This document shows positions 39,684 to 52,049 of a stretch of 64,000 nucleotides of DNA, piece after piece. Position numbers and translations under genes: made by a program. Positions within the stretch are counted from its first letter, which is position 1. Each line of letters opens with the position of its first letter. Origin of the DNA: Hygrocybe punicea (taxonomy: Eukaryota; Basidiomycota; Agaricomycetes; Agaricales; Hygrophoraceae); the NCBI GenBank assembly GCA_963556145.1, contig OY744472.1, forward strand, positions 4,650,001 through 4,714,000. The letters are read 5' to 3'. The notes beneath the pieces were generated by a model, which worked only from the letters and a program-made list of their open reading frames with translations, was not told where the DNA came from and did no database searches.

Positions 39684-40814
39684 AAAAACTGATCATTTTC
39701 TGCAATCCAACCGTGTGGTCAGTGAGACCCGGATGTACTCTTTGTCACTATTTGGAACGGAGGCTCTTGGCAAACAACACCAAACAAACTTTATTTCTTC
39801 GGTCAATCATCAAAGGGCCCAGTGTCAAAGTGTCAAACTTCTGATCGGCCGATGCCAGCACCGTATAAATTCCGTGGGCGCAGCAGGGATGCCGCTGTTC
39901 CACATGCTGTGAATGATGGTGATGGTGTTTTTTTGTGGTTCACTTTAGGTGTTTTGGCAAACGTCTCGGATAATCGTCATGGCTTACTATCTTCACCGAC
40001 CCTCGAGGCGCAGGGCCGGACTGCTCGTGTGACGACTTTTGCGATAGTCGCTTTTCTGGCTTTCCTTTCGAATTTGGACATGGTATCTCGCAGGGCAGCC
40101 TGGAAGGGCTTCACGAATTGGCCCGGAGAAACCTGCAATCGCACAGCCTGAGGGGCGGCACACGGCCTTGGCGAACGTAAAAGCCATCCATCATAAAAAA
40201 TTGTTTTGTCTCACTGAAAAATGCGTGATTTCCCCCTCGTATCAGGACGGAGTCGGCGATATATTCACATGTTTGTTACCTTGTAAAACTGTTGGGCAAT
40301 GTGTTGAATGTCCTCCATGGCCGAGCTTAAACATCCCTACGGTGCAGCAAGCCGAGTAAAAATGAACGCTGTATCGATAGCGTTGAACACCACAGGAACG
40401 ACTGTCCCGAAGCCTAGAGCCACAATCTGCCATTCTCGCGGGAGCATTCACCCATCTCCTGATGGACCTCGAGTGCGCTCCTGACTCCGAGGAAGATAGT
40501 AACCGTATATAGATGGAGCAGCGCATGGTGCACTAAGGGCAAACCAGGCCTTTCATGAAATTCATGTCCTCATCTACCTGATAATCTGAGATTTGGGAGA
40601 TCAATGTGAGATAGCGCTAGCCCTGGTCAATATCTTGTGTGCCTGATATCCTGTGAAGATAAGGCCGATACGGGTTTGACGTAGTAACCAATCTTCCGCC
40701 ACCAAACCGGCACAACCCGGCCCAACGGTTCCTCTGCCCAGTTTGGAAGTTGCCTATGTATATGAGTCCCGCATTCCCGCAAAATCTTCCTTTTTCCCCC
40801 ACAGGACTCCCACC
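39684..40814. other. intergenic, no gene accepted
   Basis: Several 60-110-codon frames on both strands lack domains or splice support. The last 150 bases probably hold the ammonium transporter promoter and 5' leader; CTTTTTCCCCCACAGG lies just before the start codon and could also be a leader-intron acceptor. Confidence 0.4.
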
Positions 40815-42728
40815 ATGGTCAACATCACTTACGATGAATGTAGGTTCTCCGCTTCCTTTACATTCCTTCTTTTGCTTATCGTTTCCGCAGCTGGTGACCT
40901 CGTTTATTTCGATGCCGACTTGACCAAAACTTTCGTTTACAATGCTGGTGACATCGCCTGGGTGTTGGCATCCACCGCCCTGGTCTGGATCATGATTCCC
41001 GGTGTCGGTTTCTTTTATTCGGGTCTCCTCCGAAGGAAAAATGCTCTCTCTATGATCTGGCTTAGCATGATGACCGTCGCGGTCGTCTCCTTCCAAGTAC
41101 GTATCCTCTGACTGACTCATCCCGCTTAGGTTTGATCCCCCCCTGCAGTGGTTTTTCTGGGGGTTCTCGCTGGCATTCAGCGAAACTGGAAATCGTTTTA
41201 TTGGCGACCTGAGTATGTTTTTACATTCTATAGAAAGGTAAATCCATCGGTGAACAACGCCTCTCCTTCGCAGGATACTTCGCACTTAAGGGAGTCCTTG
41301 CCCAGCCTTCCAACGCAAGCACTCGAATTCCAGAAATTGTTTTCTGCGTATACCAGCTCATGTTCGCGGCGATCACGTGTGTTATAAGTTTTCGTTTCCC
41401 CCCCTCTCACTCACACGACCTCTCCCCTCCAGCCCCATTCTCGCTATCGGTGCCGTTGCTGAGCGCAGCCGACTCGGCCCATTGATGGTCTTTGTCTTCA
41501 TTTGGTCTACGATTGTCTATGACCCTATTGCCAACTGGACTTGGAACTCCAACGGCTGGGTGTTCGTACTTGGCGGCCTCGACTTTGCTGGTGGAACGCC
41601 CGTCCATATCTCCTCCGGTACCGCTGGTCTCGCCATCTCCATCTATCTCGGCAAGCGAAGGGGTTACGGAACTGACCGTCTTGCCTACAAGCCCCACAAC
41701 ACCACTTATGTCGTGCTCGGCACTGTCTTCCTCTGGTTCGGATGGTTCGGCTTCAATGGAGGCAGTGCCTTATCTGCAAATCTGAGGGCCGCTAATGCTT
41801 GCATCATTACCAATCTGGCAGCCAGCGTCGGCGGCCTTACTTGGATGCTCTGGGTTAGTATTATTAATAGAGCCTTTATTTCGACACCGTGCGAAGTCTG
41901 ACTGTGACTTGGAATATCAGGATTGGCGCCTTGAAAAGAAATGGTCGGCTGTTGGCTTCTGCTCAGGCGCCATTGCTGGTCTTGTGGCCATTACACCCGC
42001 ATCCGGTTTCGTTGGTTCCCGTAAGTACTCCCCTCCCCCATTCCCTTTGCATGGGTCAGACGCTGAGAAGCCACTTCTTCCAGCCGCCGCGGTCCTGTTT
42101 GGTGTTGCTGCCGGCACCCTCTGTAATTTTGCCACTCAGCTGAAATTCATCGCCGGCTACGATGACGCTCTCGATGTGAGTGTTACTGCCCGTCCATTCC
42201 ATCCCAATCACCGGGCTAATCATCCCGTTGCTTCTTAGGTCTTCGCCGGCCACGGTATTGGTGGTATCGTTGGTAACCTTCTCACAGGATTGTTTGCTCA
42301 AAAGAGCATTGCCGGATCCGATGGCAGTGCCCCCATTCTCGGTGGATGGCTCGACCACAACTACAGACAACTGGGCATCCAGGCCGCTGACTCTGTTTCC
42401 GGCGTCGCCTATTCATTCGTTGTGACGGTGGGTTTTTCTTAATGAAATTTATTTTTTTAGGCGACGAACGGTACTTATGGGTTGCGTGTCGCAGACAATC
42501 ATTCTTTGGGTCATGCACTATATCCCAGGCCTCCGCATCCGCTGCTCGGAGGAGGCGGAGATTATCGGTATTGATGATGCAGAGATGGGCGAATTTGCAT
42601 ACGACTACGTCGGCATCGAAAACGAAATTGGACACAACCCTCTTGAAGAACTGAACGCTCTTAGTGGTCCAGAGCCAGAAGCGACACAGGTCGACGAGGG
42701 TAGCCACGAGAAGGTGGCTACCAAGTAG
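40815..42728 (+). CDS. AMT: ammonium transporter, AMT/MEP/Rh family
   Basis: This is a plasma-membrane channel or transporter for ammonium. Nine exons: 40815-40839, 40891-41096, 41149-41212, 41274-41376, 41433-41853, 41921-42020, 42084-42175, 42239-42427 and 42495-42728, giving 477 residues. All introns are 45-70 bp and GT-AG. Family words are GDIAWVLASTALVWIMIPGVGFFYSGL, WFFWGFSLAFS, PILAIGAVAERSRL, and DFAGGTPVHISSGTAGL, with the first pore histidine. Then WFGWFGFNGGSAL and FAGHGIGGIVGN, with the second pore histidine, follow. Eleven membrane helices fit. The cytosolic tail is acidic (EEAEIIGIDDAEMGEF). Whether it is a sensor-type Mep2 or a plain carrier cannot be told. Confidence 0.95.
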
Positions 42729-44661
42729 GCCCAATAGACCTGAGGGTTTTTTGTTTCTTGCTTCATTTTCGTCTCGTATCGACGCGTCGCTTTGGAGAGC
42801 CTGGGGCCATTGGATTCACAGTCAACTTCCTCCCCCATACCTGACATCCGTAATACTCCTTATCCTAAACGCTACATGTCGCTCCTTTATTTTATTTTTT
42901 GATCGGGACTGAAAACCCGATACAAAGTGTTGTGCTATATAGGGATGGGGATGTTATAGGTTTAGATCGATAGCAGTCAGGGACTTTGGACGCCAAGCCG
43001 CCAAGCCATCAAATTCATCAAATCCGGCTGCCGTGGTCAATGTCAGATCTATCACGATAACGTCACGTTTTTAGACCGTTGACTCAAAGCGAACCGAATT
43101 AACTTGTCGGTTTGGATCAGATCGAGAGTCCCTTTTCGGGGTTTATTCGGCATTGCTTATGCTTGTCGGGAAATGCTTGTCAGATTCTGGCAGGACAACG
43201 ACATACTCTGGCAGGACAACGACAACGACATACTGTATTAATCAGCCCTGTACAACAGCACCCCGTGGGATTTGCCTGGTCCGCAAAAGCCGCTCGGAGA
43301 AAATCGGATTAAGAATTGGAAAAGCATACCGGTAGTATGGGGGGTATGGGATGGATTGGATAGTCAGTGGCAAGTGATACAATCTCTTGGTGGTCACACC
43401 TCGCTGTGGACAATAGGCAAGTACTGTAGTTCGAGTTTTCAGAAACGAAAAATGGGGCGATTTCGGGAGAGGTTCATTGACAACCGTGACCACGGGTATT
43501 TTGAATGGTCGCCGTTTTCTCGAAGGGTGTACGGCATACTGTACTGCATGTCTTGAACATTCTGAGGCAGCTGTCACCACAGGTCAATGTCACATGAGCT
43601 CTTGCCGGCACCATTACCAGAACCAGAACAAACTCATCGTTTTGAGTGTGATAACAAGCACCCAAGGGTTGAAGATTTCGACCTGAAGGAGAGGGCGAAC
43701 GCCCTTCGTAAACAGTCGAGGAGGAGCGAGGGCCGGCGGTGCGGTACGGTGATGTGCCTTGCCCATGGCCCCATGAGAGCCCGCCGGAAGCACAAAAGTA
43801 TCCGAACACCTTCTGTGTCAAAGGAGCATGAGGTGCAAGATTGATGGATGATTGTAGGGGATATGTGGCCGAAGAGCTGACCCGGTGGCCCGCATCACTC
43901 ATCCTCAGTGCCTTAGACTTTCCCCCTCGCATCTAGTTTGCGGGTGGGCTCGGACAAATCGAAAGCCGATGTAAGTTATCCCGTTTCTGCACGAACATCT
44001 TTGAGAAATCATCAACCGAAGAGCTCTCTAGCCAAACGATCCTGGTACATACCATCGTAGAGGATATATTTGCATGGCTGGATTTGCGCCGGGGATAAAC
44101 GTGTGGATCTGGGGAATGGGACATCAGATCTGCATCAGATCTCTTCACCACATTCTGAGTCCAATGGTCAAACATCACGCAACAAATATAGTCAGCATTG
44201 AAGGGACGATGAGCGAGTGGAGGGGAGACGCTGAATCATGGCCGTTCGTGAAGTGCAACTGGGCATTACCCTCAACTTACACTGACCAAGGTAAGCAGAA
44301 TGAATTAGAGGACAGAATCCGCTTTGAAATACATAGTTTCTAATCTGATTGCTGCAACTTTCCAGCAGTATGAAGACGTACACAATACGGCGGGCACTTT
44401 GCAGCTTGCTATAACAAGTACACGCGTATACAATTTCCGGCATAACGAGGTTACGGCCATCAGTGCTGGTGACGTGGATTCGATGCCGCTAATCAAATCC
44501 GACGCGGCGCTCAGCTCTACAGACACCGAGGGGATTATTTAAATAATTGCTCTTTGTCATGTCGACGTCGCTTGCTAGTCTCTCGTTGCATTCGTTGGCG
44601 ACCAAGGCTACTTTTTTTTTTTGCTCCAGCAATCCGTCTTTCTACATAACTGAATTCAACT
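42729..44661. other. intergenic, no gene accepted; short repeat at 43186-43240
   Basis: The unit GGCAGGACAACGACA is repeated at about 43189 and 43211, with an extra ACAACG. Frames at 43474-43932 and 44074-44540 lack domains. The stretch 44220-44520 looks mildly coding, with a possible donor near 44290, but cannot be assigned. Confidence 0.4.
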
Positions 44662-45513
44662 ATGAAACTGCTGCTGACTGGTGTGACAGGCGCAGGCAAG
44701 TCCAGGTTTTTTTTCTTTTTCATAGATTGTTTTACGATTGACTTTGCCTAGCTGGAAGCCAGATATTTCGAGACGCAGTTGCTGACCCGGCTATCTCATC
44801 CATCACGGTTCTCGTCCGACGTGCTCTCCCAGCTTGGTTGACAGAGACCATTCCAAACAACAATAAAACGTCTACCATCGTCCTCGACGACTTCTTGTGT
44901 TACCCCGCTGATCTATCTTCAAAGCTTGCCACACATGATGCCTGCATCTGGGCGTTGGGATGCTCCTCTATTGGGATGAGCGAAGAACAATACACGAAAG
45001 TTACGTATGATTATGTGGTGTCGATGGTTTCAGCTTTGCAATCAGGAGACGTTGCAACATCCCGTGGAGGAAACGGTCCATTTCGCTTCGTTTTTATCTC
45101 TGCAGATGGCGCCGACGCGAAAGGACAAACCTCTATGAGAATGTTCGGCCGCGTCAAGGCAAACTCCATTTCCCCTCCTGCCTGCTCCATGTCTGACTAA
45201 CGTACACTTCCAGGGCCGTACCGAACGCTTTCTGCTTGACCTCTCCGCTGACTCAAAGATGAAAGCTTCCATTCTACGGCCAGGCTATTTCTTTCCCAAA
45301 CAAAAAGAATATATTCGGAACACCCGCTCCTCGACGGAGCGTGTACTTTCTGTTGCACTGTTGCCAATCATGTCCACGTTCGTGCCCGCGAAGTATACTC
45401 CCATCGAGGATCTTAGTCGGTGCGCCATCAAGATGGCCAAAGGCAGTTGGGGGAATGAGACGATACTCAGTAATTTGCGGATGAGAGAATTGTTGAAGGA
45501 GGAGGCGAATTAA
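44662..45513 (+). CDS. NAD(P)-binding Rossmann-fold protein with two GC-AG introns
   Basis: Three exons, 44662-44695, 44752-45158 and 45214-45513, encode 246 residues. The spliced start gives a classic dinucleotide-binding loop, TGVTGAAGS, after a hydrophobic beta strand (MKLLL). Next come ITVLVRRALPAW, a middle part with IWALGCSSIGMSEEQY, FRFVFISADGAD, and SILRPGYFFP. This order matches small atypical short-chain dehydrogenase/epimerase-like proteins (NmrA or YbjT type) that bind NAD(P) and often lack the catalytic tyrosine motif. Both introns start with GC (AG|GCAAGT and AAG|GCAAAC) and end in AG. No GT donor gives an open frame. The biological role is unknown. Confidence 0.78.
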
Positions 45514-45841
45514 TGAAGTGGGATGGAAACCGCAATGAGATTTCGTGCTGAGTTCTTTACTCGTTTGTGTCTGGACGAAATCGCACGATTTGAAAGTTCC
45601 TTCCGGAGAGAGCCACGGCCTTCTTGGCGCTTTTCACAACAACAAGATCTCGAATCTAGGGATTCTACATGAATCCAGGATCAGAAGACGTGGCGGTCGC
45701 CAAGCGCCGTGCCAGGCGGGCACGGTGAGGCGGATACGGCCAGTTTGAGCGTCCAGGTCTCGGGCAGGTGGTACCGTTCAAGAATATGTACTGCAATAAA
45801 GCCCACACCTGGCACTCTCTGCGAAGACCGAAATCCCACCA
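45514..45841. other. intergenic between two plus-strand genes
   Basis: No gene seen. Probably the 3' end of the Rossmann-fold gene and the promoter of the cysteine-rich gene. Confidence 0.4.
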
Positions 45842-46938
45842 ATGCATTCCTCGACCTTGAATTCTTTCTTGTTCTACTTGGCCACGATCCTCGCCACCGT
45901 TCTATTAGTACACGCTGCTAGTACGGCTGTGTTTGACACCGCTCTTGATGTCAGGCATGACAGTGGCTGCTGGGGAGGTTGTCGTGGGTGACATCAAAAC
46001 TTGTAATATGCAATATGATTATGACGAATAGGATCAGCCCCGGAGACGAAATGCGTAAACGGGCAATGTATTTGCTGTGACGAGCTTTGTCGTAAGTACT
46101 CTACTTATCTATTGCCAATCTGCTTAGATCCTGACACAAGTAAATCAGCGTTCGGAACTAGGTGCCAGAATAATGTGTGCACTTGCCCATCAAGCAATTG
46201 TCCTCCCCCGGTTCCTTGTATCCAAGCCTGCGGTGAGCGTATTCGGTGAAATGCAATTCCCTTTGCTTAGATCTTGATTCCGTAAATCAGCGCACCAACA
46301 AATATGTGAGTAACATCTCTCCTCGTCCTCTCAAAGTTCACCAACCCTCCCACCTTCCCTACAGTCTGTAACGACAGCTTCGTACAACCAGGCGTCCCTT
46401 ACTGCTGTCGTGAGCTTTATATATATATTATTGACAGTTAGCCCCTAACATAAGTATGTTTGACATTCAACTCCGTAAAAAATAGCATTGGAAGCACCTA
46501 TTTGCAAGTTCGGTAATTGCTTTGCACTGGATGCCTGCGGAAATACATGCTGTGGGTCGGTTCCGAGTATCGATTTCGACATTCCGCTGATGTTTCGTTT
46601 CAGTCCCTCCACAACACTGCGATCAGATGACCCGGACATGCGTGGATTGAGACGGCTAACCACCGCCTTGCGATGGAGAAACTCAGTGTAAGGACATTGC
46701 TTATTTCTGGACTTGTTCATCTTTCCGAGTTACTTTTTGACAATTGCTACTTATTATGCATGTGTATTGTGGCCCTTGTTCAGGAAGCAACATTTCAACC
46801 GCACTGCCAATTAATTCTACGCCAGTGTGGACCTCTCCCCGTCATCATCAGTTCAACGATGTTTTCGTCAATCAGGAAGTGATATTGTCAACGGAATCAT
46901 TTTGTGAGGAACAGCCACCGGCCGTTCTCAACTACTGA
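45842..46938 (+). CDS. secreted cysteine-rich modular protein
   Basis: ATG 45842 begins a signal peptide (LFYLATILATVLLVHAAS). The coding is split into small exons that all appear to break after codon position one. These are 45842-45983; 46032-46091 (KCVNGQCICCDELC); one ending near 46212 (RCQNNVCTCPSSNCPPP); a very short one near 46290-46305; one near 46366-46410 (CNDSFVQPGVPYCC); and one near 46485-46555 (CKFGNCFALDACGNTCC). The last part, 46782-46938, has little cysteine and ends ESFCEEQPPAVLNY. Each module has a C-x(3-5)-C-x-C or CC pattern. The exact borders of the later exons are uncertain. It is a likely secreted or wall protein; the closest in layout is the gene at 52 kb. Confidence 0.6.
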
Positions 46939-47121
46939 GTCCTGAGGTGTTCATGAGTAACTAGGATGACAGGATGGTGGTGGTGATTTCTAAACAAGAC
47001 CTTCCGGTTGTTTGCACCAGATTTCAATCATTCGGGGTGTTTTCGTATCCAATGTACGCAAATCCTAATATACAGTACAAGAAGAAACAAGAGACTGGTA
47101 GTGAAAAAAGAACTCGTCGTT

Positions 47122-48830
47122 TCAGTGCCAGTGATTCTGGCTTCCGTTCTTCTTGCTCTTAGGTCGAGCATTCGGAACGAGATCGAGGCTCGTATTGATC
47201 GCGCCAAGGAGAATCTTGGTCATAGTGGCAACAGTGAAACGTCCACCATCCGGATTGAAGGGGGTGGTGTCGACCATGTCCTACGCGGAACACACGAAAT
47301 GAAATGGTGGTCGTAATGAGCAGAAGGAAAGAAAGCGTAAATCACATTAACAAAATAACTCACCCTGACGCCGTAGGCCTCAGCGATGTCGTCATCAAGC
47401 TCTTTCAACGCCTCAGTTGCGTCCTCGTCGTCGCCAATCTGGGCGAACTGGATGCCGAGCTGGTTGTTCGGAACTTGACTCTGCTCAAGCCGACGAGCAG
47501 CATCGACGATCACTTGTTTCGGATCGTCCGCTATTAATCGAGATGGGGAGCAGCAAAGTCAGCGGTATGTAACGTTCAGGACAAGAATTCTCCATGCACG
47601 AACTGGGTACACCATCAGTTATGACGACGATGGTGATAGGTTTGTGGGCGTGAGATGGATCTTCAAGACGGGGAATGTAGATATCCAGGATTTCCCGCAG
47701 CCTTTCCCCAGTAGGCGTTTGACCTGGAGTTTACCCATTATCAAGGGGAGAATGCCTGGACCCTGCGGTACGAAATGCCTACCATCTGGGTTAACAGAAT
47801 CAAAGAGCTCTCTCACTTCCTGACCATCCTGAATACGTGCCAGAAGATGGTCAGTTCTACACCACCCAAAAAAAGAAGCAACAAATATATACCTTCAATT
47901 CTAACTCGTAGCGATCATTGTTCAAGAAATATACGTCGACTCCATCGGCACCGTGTTTAGAGGCCAGGTCAGCGACACCAGCCAGTGCCTTCAAAAATTA
48001 GAAAGTCAGTGAGAAAAAAGAATATATAAGTACTAGACCTCTCGAGCATCCGCCCATAAGTCTCCTGCCATCTATGAAAGTCAAGCAAAGTCAACTTGAA
48101 CCAACCAGGAACACGAGAACAACACGAACAGACATGGAGTCATCGACGAGTATGACGGTCTTGATTTCGCTATCAACATACATATGAGAAGAGGCGGGGT
48201 GATCACAACTGTGATAGCACAATACTTCAGACGTTGAAGGTTATCATTACCACTGCTGGTTTGCGGTATTCCAGAAACAGTGTAGCGAAGAGGCTTCAAA
48301 GCTGTTACGAGAACTTCGTACATTGACACCTATTTAGGTCGCATGATGTCAGACAACACACTTATGACCGACAATAACACATAAAGCGACCTCTATCTCA
48401 CGACCATTGTAGGGAATCGCAGCGCCTAGCTTCAAATGCGGTCCCGCTTTGCCAATATCTGCGAAAGGCAGACAACTCAGCCGACTAGTCAATTAGTGGA
48501 ATATGGCAACCGACGTATCCCGCCCTATAACATGCTCGGCTTTCAGATCATTGAACAACATAAAGAGGATGGACGCCTACCTCAAAGAAGGACCGTGCGA
48601 TGTAAAGAGGTTTACGACGATCCTCGCCGGCCACGATGGCATTTTCTGGGATATTCTTGCCTTCAACCAAAATCTACGGCCAAAAGGGTGGTCAGAATTG
48701 ACCAGGCGGCTGCATTTCAACATACCCAAGCGAAAGGCAAAGGAGAACCATTCTTCTGGAGTTCTGAGGTCGCTTCCCTCGCGGACGCCACCCACTGGTT
48801 GACAGTTCTGGGTTTCTTCACTTGGGACAT
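47122..48830 (-). CDS. DM9-like domain plus von Willebrand A domain protein
   Basis: From ATG 48830 (MSQVKKPRTVNQWVASAREA) the gene has at least six exons. Exon 2 (48673-48581) and the following piece read GKNIPENAIVAGEDRRKPLYIAR and IGKAGPHLKLGAAIPYNG, then MYEVLVTALKPLRY. This matches the DM9/DUF3421 repeat pattern (AGxDxxxPLYVAR..GK..IPYxGxE..YEVL). The C-terminal half is a vWA domain: KTVILVDDSMSV with a DxSxS metal site; AGDLWADARE; TPTGERLREILDIYI; ITIVVITDGVP; and IGDDEDATEALKELDDDI. It ends near 47122 after MTKILLGAIDTSLD. The exon after 48581 does not join in frame at the obvious acceptor, so a splice site is misread or the gene has a frameshift. No signal peptide is seen. It is probably cytosolic. 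Confidence 0.7.
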
Positions 48831-50167
48831 GTCTACTTCTGTCGATTGCCGTACGGAATTTAAGTGGGAAGGGGGTTTGGGTGTGCAATACAGAGACTTG
48901 AATGCTGCTCTTATATGTGATTAAAGATGGAAACTTCACCTAAGATCCGAAAGAGAAAGTGTGTACGAAAGTATCCGCAAAGTCACGAAGACAACGAGGA
49001 TGGCTAGTTAAGCAAGTGCCCGCTAATCGATGAACAGCTGTTGTTGGATCCAGCAATCTAGAAGAGCGAGGTTTTCATATCAAACGCCTGTACATACCAA
49101 CGTGGTTGTAGAGAATAGCTTCATACTCAGGTATCGTCCAATGAAATGATTTGTTCGTCCTGGCATCCTCTTTGCATGTACCGGGTAAGCCTATGATCAA
49201 TCTGGGTGTAGGGTAGGAGTTTGTCCCATCTTGCATCGTTACATCGATAGCGATCTGAGCTGATCATACCGTCCTTGTGATGTGAGAGTTTGTGAATCCG
49301 TTCCAGTGATCACCACGGGCACTCTGAGTCATGATTCCCATGAATATGGACGTAGTGACCCCAGCGACAGTGAATGTGCATTAATTGTACCAGCCGTGAG
49401 GGTTCAGATTGGAGTCCATTCATTATTTCGGCTCTGCGACACTCCCGAGTCCCGAACAGATTTCTTCCGTGAATCCACTCACCGCTGGGTTGGGAAAATC
49501 GGTTGGTGGTGAGGAAGTATCTCCACCAAGAGCTTTCATAGACACTCACACTACTAGCACTGGCAGGAGCAAGTAAGAAAAGTTACGGGCAAAGTAGTAC
49601 TAGTGCCTCCCGTTATTTTTCGATGGTAACACATCATTACGTACCTCTAGGCTCTCAGATCACAGATCTCAGTCCTCGATGTCGAAGGAAAACACTATTG
49701 AGCATGTACATAACTATAGGTATCGTACTACACTTCTTCGCCTCCTCACAGGAGGCATTAAACCTGCACAAAAACAGGCTATCGATCATCGTGGCCCCCC
49801 AGCTTGAGAATGCACCACAACCTGAGGCTTCGCACATCAGTACACCCCACAGAAACGCGAATTGTGAATGTGAATATGCACCCATCGATCATCGCGATTG
49901 GCTGCGGGGTTTTGTTCCATATTGGCCAAGACGCCGTCACTGTGGTCAGGCCAAGTCTTCCATGATCGACGCAATGATCGCCGGTGTGCGCGAGGTAAAG
50001 CATGCTTCATCCATGCTGGACCACGCTCCTACTATATGGCGATATCTCGTCTGCCAGTCTCTGTTACTTACGATTCTTCATGACCAAGTAAAAGTAAATT
50101 GTTAACAGATGAAAAAACTTGTATGGTTGCAAAGGACATCAAATCCAAAATAATTCGAAGTTCGTGT
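48831..50167. other. intergenic, no gene accepted
   Basis: Frames of 60-160 codons exist (for example 49623-50105) but show no domain or convincing introns. Confidence 0.4.
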
Positions 50168-51530
50168 TCAGAATCCAAATAACGAGTCGAGTGCCGCACC
50201 AATAGTGTTGAAGAACCCTCGATGAGGATGTGGCTGGTTGCGAAGGGCGTCCAACTGTTGCTGCATTGCGGCCTTTGCTGCAGCGGACATGTTGGCTGTT
50301 TGCTCGAGGCAGGCCTCCAGCCGTTGAATATCCTGTTGATGTGCTGCTGCTGCTCGTTCAAGCCGTTGATTGGCTGCTTCCTCCAAGTCCTTCACCTTTC
50401 GGTCGAATTTCACCTTGTCTTCACTATAGGACGACGCCAGCTTCTGCGACTCCGACTGCACCTTCCGCATCTCCTCCTTCAGCCGATTAGATTCCTCCTC
50501 TAGCTCCTTCCTCGTCTCTTCGTCCCTCTCTCTGATGGCCTCCTGCATTTCCTGTTGCAATTTCCGTAGTTCCTCACGGTGTTTCTTCTGCTGCTCCACG
50601 AGTTCTCGATTAAGCTCAGCACCTGCCGCGGTGTTAGCGATGTCCATGTGCTGGTCGACGATTTCCTTCTGGATGCGAAGCGCCAATGGGTGATTGCCGA
50701 TCATCTGAATCAGGATGGCTTGCGCAGATGCCAAGGTATTATCGTGGCGGAGCATCCGTGCATCCTTATCGAGCGCTGGCTTGAAGAAGATATCCTCTCT
50801 TGCCAGCTCTGCTTCCCGTGCTTCGCCAACGTCGTGACTGACCTCTCCCCACATGTTCGTTACGATTGCAACATTCTTCAAGGTGCTATCGCCACAAAGT
50901 TCCCGAAACATCTTGAAATTCCGCTTTGAAATGCCGCCCATCCTGAAGTCCGAAATACGATGCATGTAAATCACGCCAGCTAGTTTCCTCCCGTGCTCAT
51001 ATCTGCCAGTGTGATAAGCCGAAAGTATTCAAACAATGAAGGAGGGAACCCACGTAGAGGAAAGGAAAAGAGCAATCATTTTGAGGATGTCTGCGTCACT
51101 CTTGGTAGTGTCATCGAAACCGGGAGTGTCAATGAGCGTAACCTGTCGGCCGTGCAATTCAAAAGGCAATGAGGTCTGGACAACACTAGTGCAAGACCGA
51201 AGGCCATTTCCAATTCGGAGACTGGATCCGCTGACAAGGTTGATAAACTAGGAGGGTGACTCTATTCAGAAGTCCCTCGTTTGAGAGTGGGCGATATTTC
51301 TAACCGTTGTTTTTCCACTCCCCGTAGCACCCATGACACTGTTGGGGTAATAACAACATGGGCATTAAGCCAAACAATTCAGTTCGAAACACTTACGCGA
51401 TGGCCACTTCATTTGGATCGGGAATCTGCAAACGGCCTACATCAGTTTTTATTGCTGGATGCTCGGATGATTTGAGAGTTTGTTGCTGACAGTATTCCAG
51501 TCAAACCTAGGTTCATTGTTCGTGGCTCTG
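50168..51530 (-). CDS. P-loop GTPase (AIG1/septin-like) with C-terminal coiled coil
   Basis: Supported exons are 51397-51425, 51305-51338, 51054-51247 and 50168-51002; these join in frame to 363 residues. An upstream piece ending at 51491 (NNEPRFDWNT) is in phase, but the start codon was not found. The G1 loop is MGATGSGKTTFIN, split by an intron after TT. G3 is LIDTPGFDDTT. A G4-like TNMW is in VAIVTNMWGEV, so the canonical TKxD is changed. This resembles fungal AIG1/GIMAP-like G-domain proteins. Residues about 170-330 form a strongly charged coiled coil (EQQKKHREELRKLQQEMQEA onward). The C-terminus is short and hydrophobic (FFNTIGAALDSLFGF), possibly membrane-touching. It probably binds GTP and oligomerises. 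Confidence 0.83.
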
Positions 51531-52049
51531 GAAACAAAAACCATTCAGTCTCAAGGAGATGGAACATTTGAAGTGAACACGCAACACTAAATCAACACCT
51601 TTGGCTAGGTTTCCTTTGGCAAAGGGGGCAATGTGCCTCAGCTGGGGTGGCGAAGAATTCAAGAGTCCGACCATCGCAGCTGGGAGGACCTGGCAGAACC
51701 TTCCAAACTGCACTGCTCACTTATAAATAGTCCAGAATCATGACCTCCGTGAGGTATTGGTATTGCAGTACACGCCTGATGCATATGCATGCAGCAAGTC
51801 TATCGTCATTGTGAAGGCTGCCAATATATTCAAACTCAGCAAATCGTCACGGCACGGTCCGGCCAAAGCCGAATCTTGGCCTTCAAATTGGCAAAAACAT
51901 ACGGCCTGTGCCAAGTTTGTCTTCACATCGTAACATATCGACGAAATGACGAAAGCTCGACCTGAGAATCGACGTCTTATCGTTACCCTCTTAAGCTTTG
52001 ACCTTATCTTTGATGCTAATACCTCCGTTGGAAAATTCCCTTTTGGGAA
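51531..52049. other. divergent intergenic region
   Basis: It lies between the 5' end of the GTPase gene (minus) and the membrane-protein gene (plus), so it should hold both promoters. A candidate upstream exon of the GTPase lies at about 51596-51675 (starting MVGLLNSSPPQ) but does not join in phase. Confidence 0.4.

Noticed and set aside
49623..50105. 160-codon plus frame between the vWA and GTPase genes
   Set aside because: No domain, no introns or composition typical of neighbours; competing frames on the other strand are equally open.
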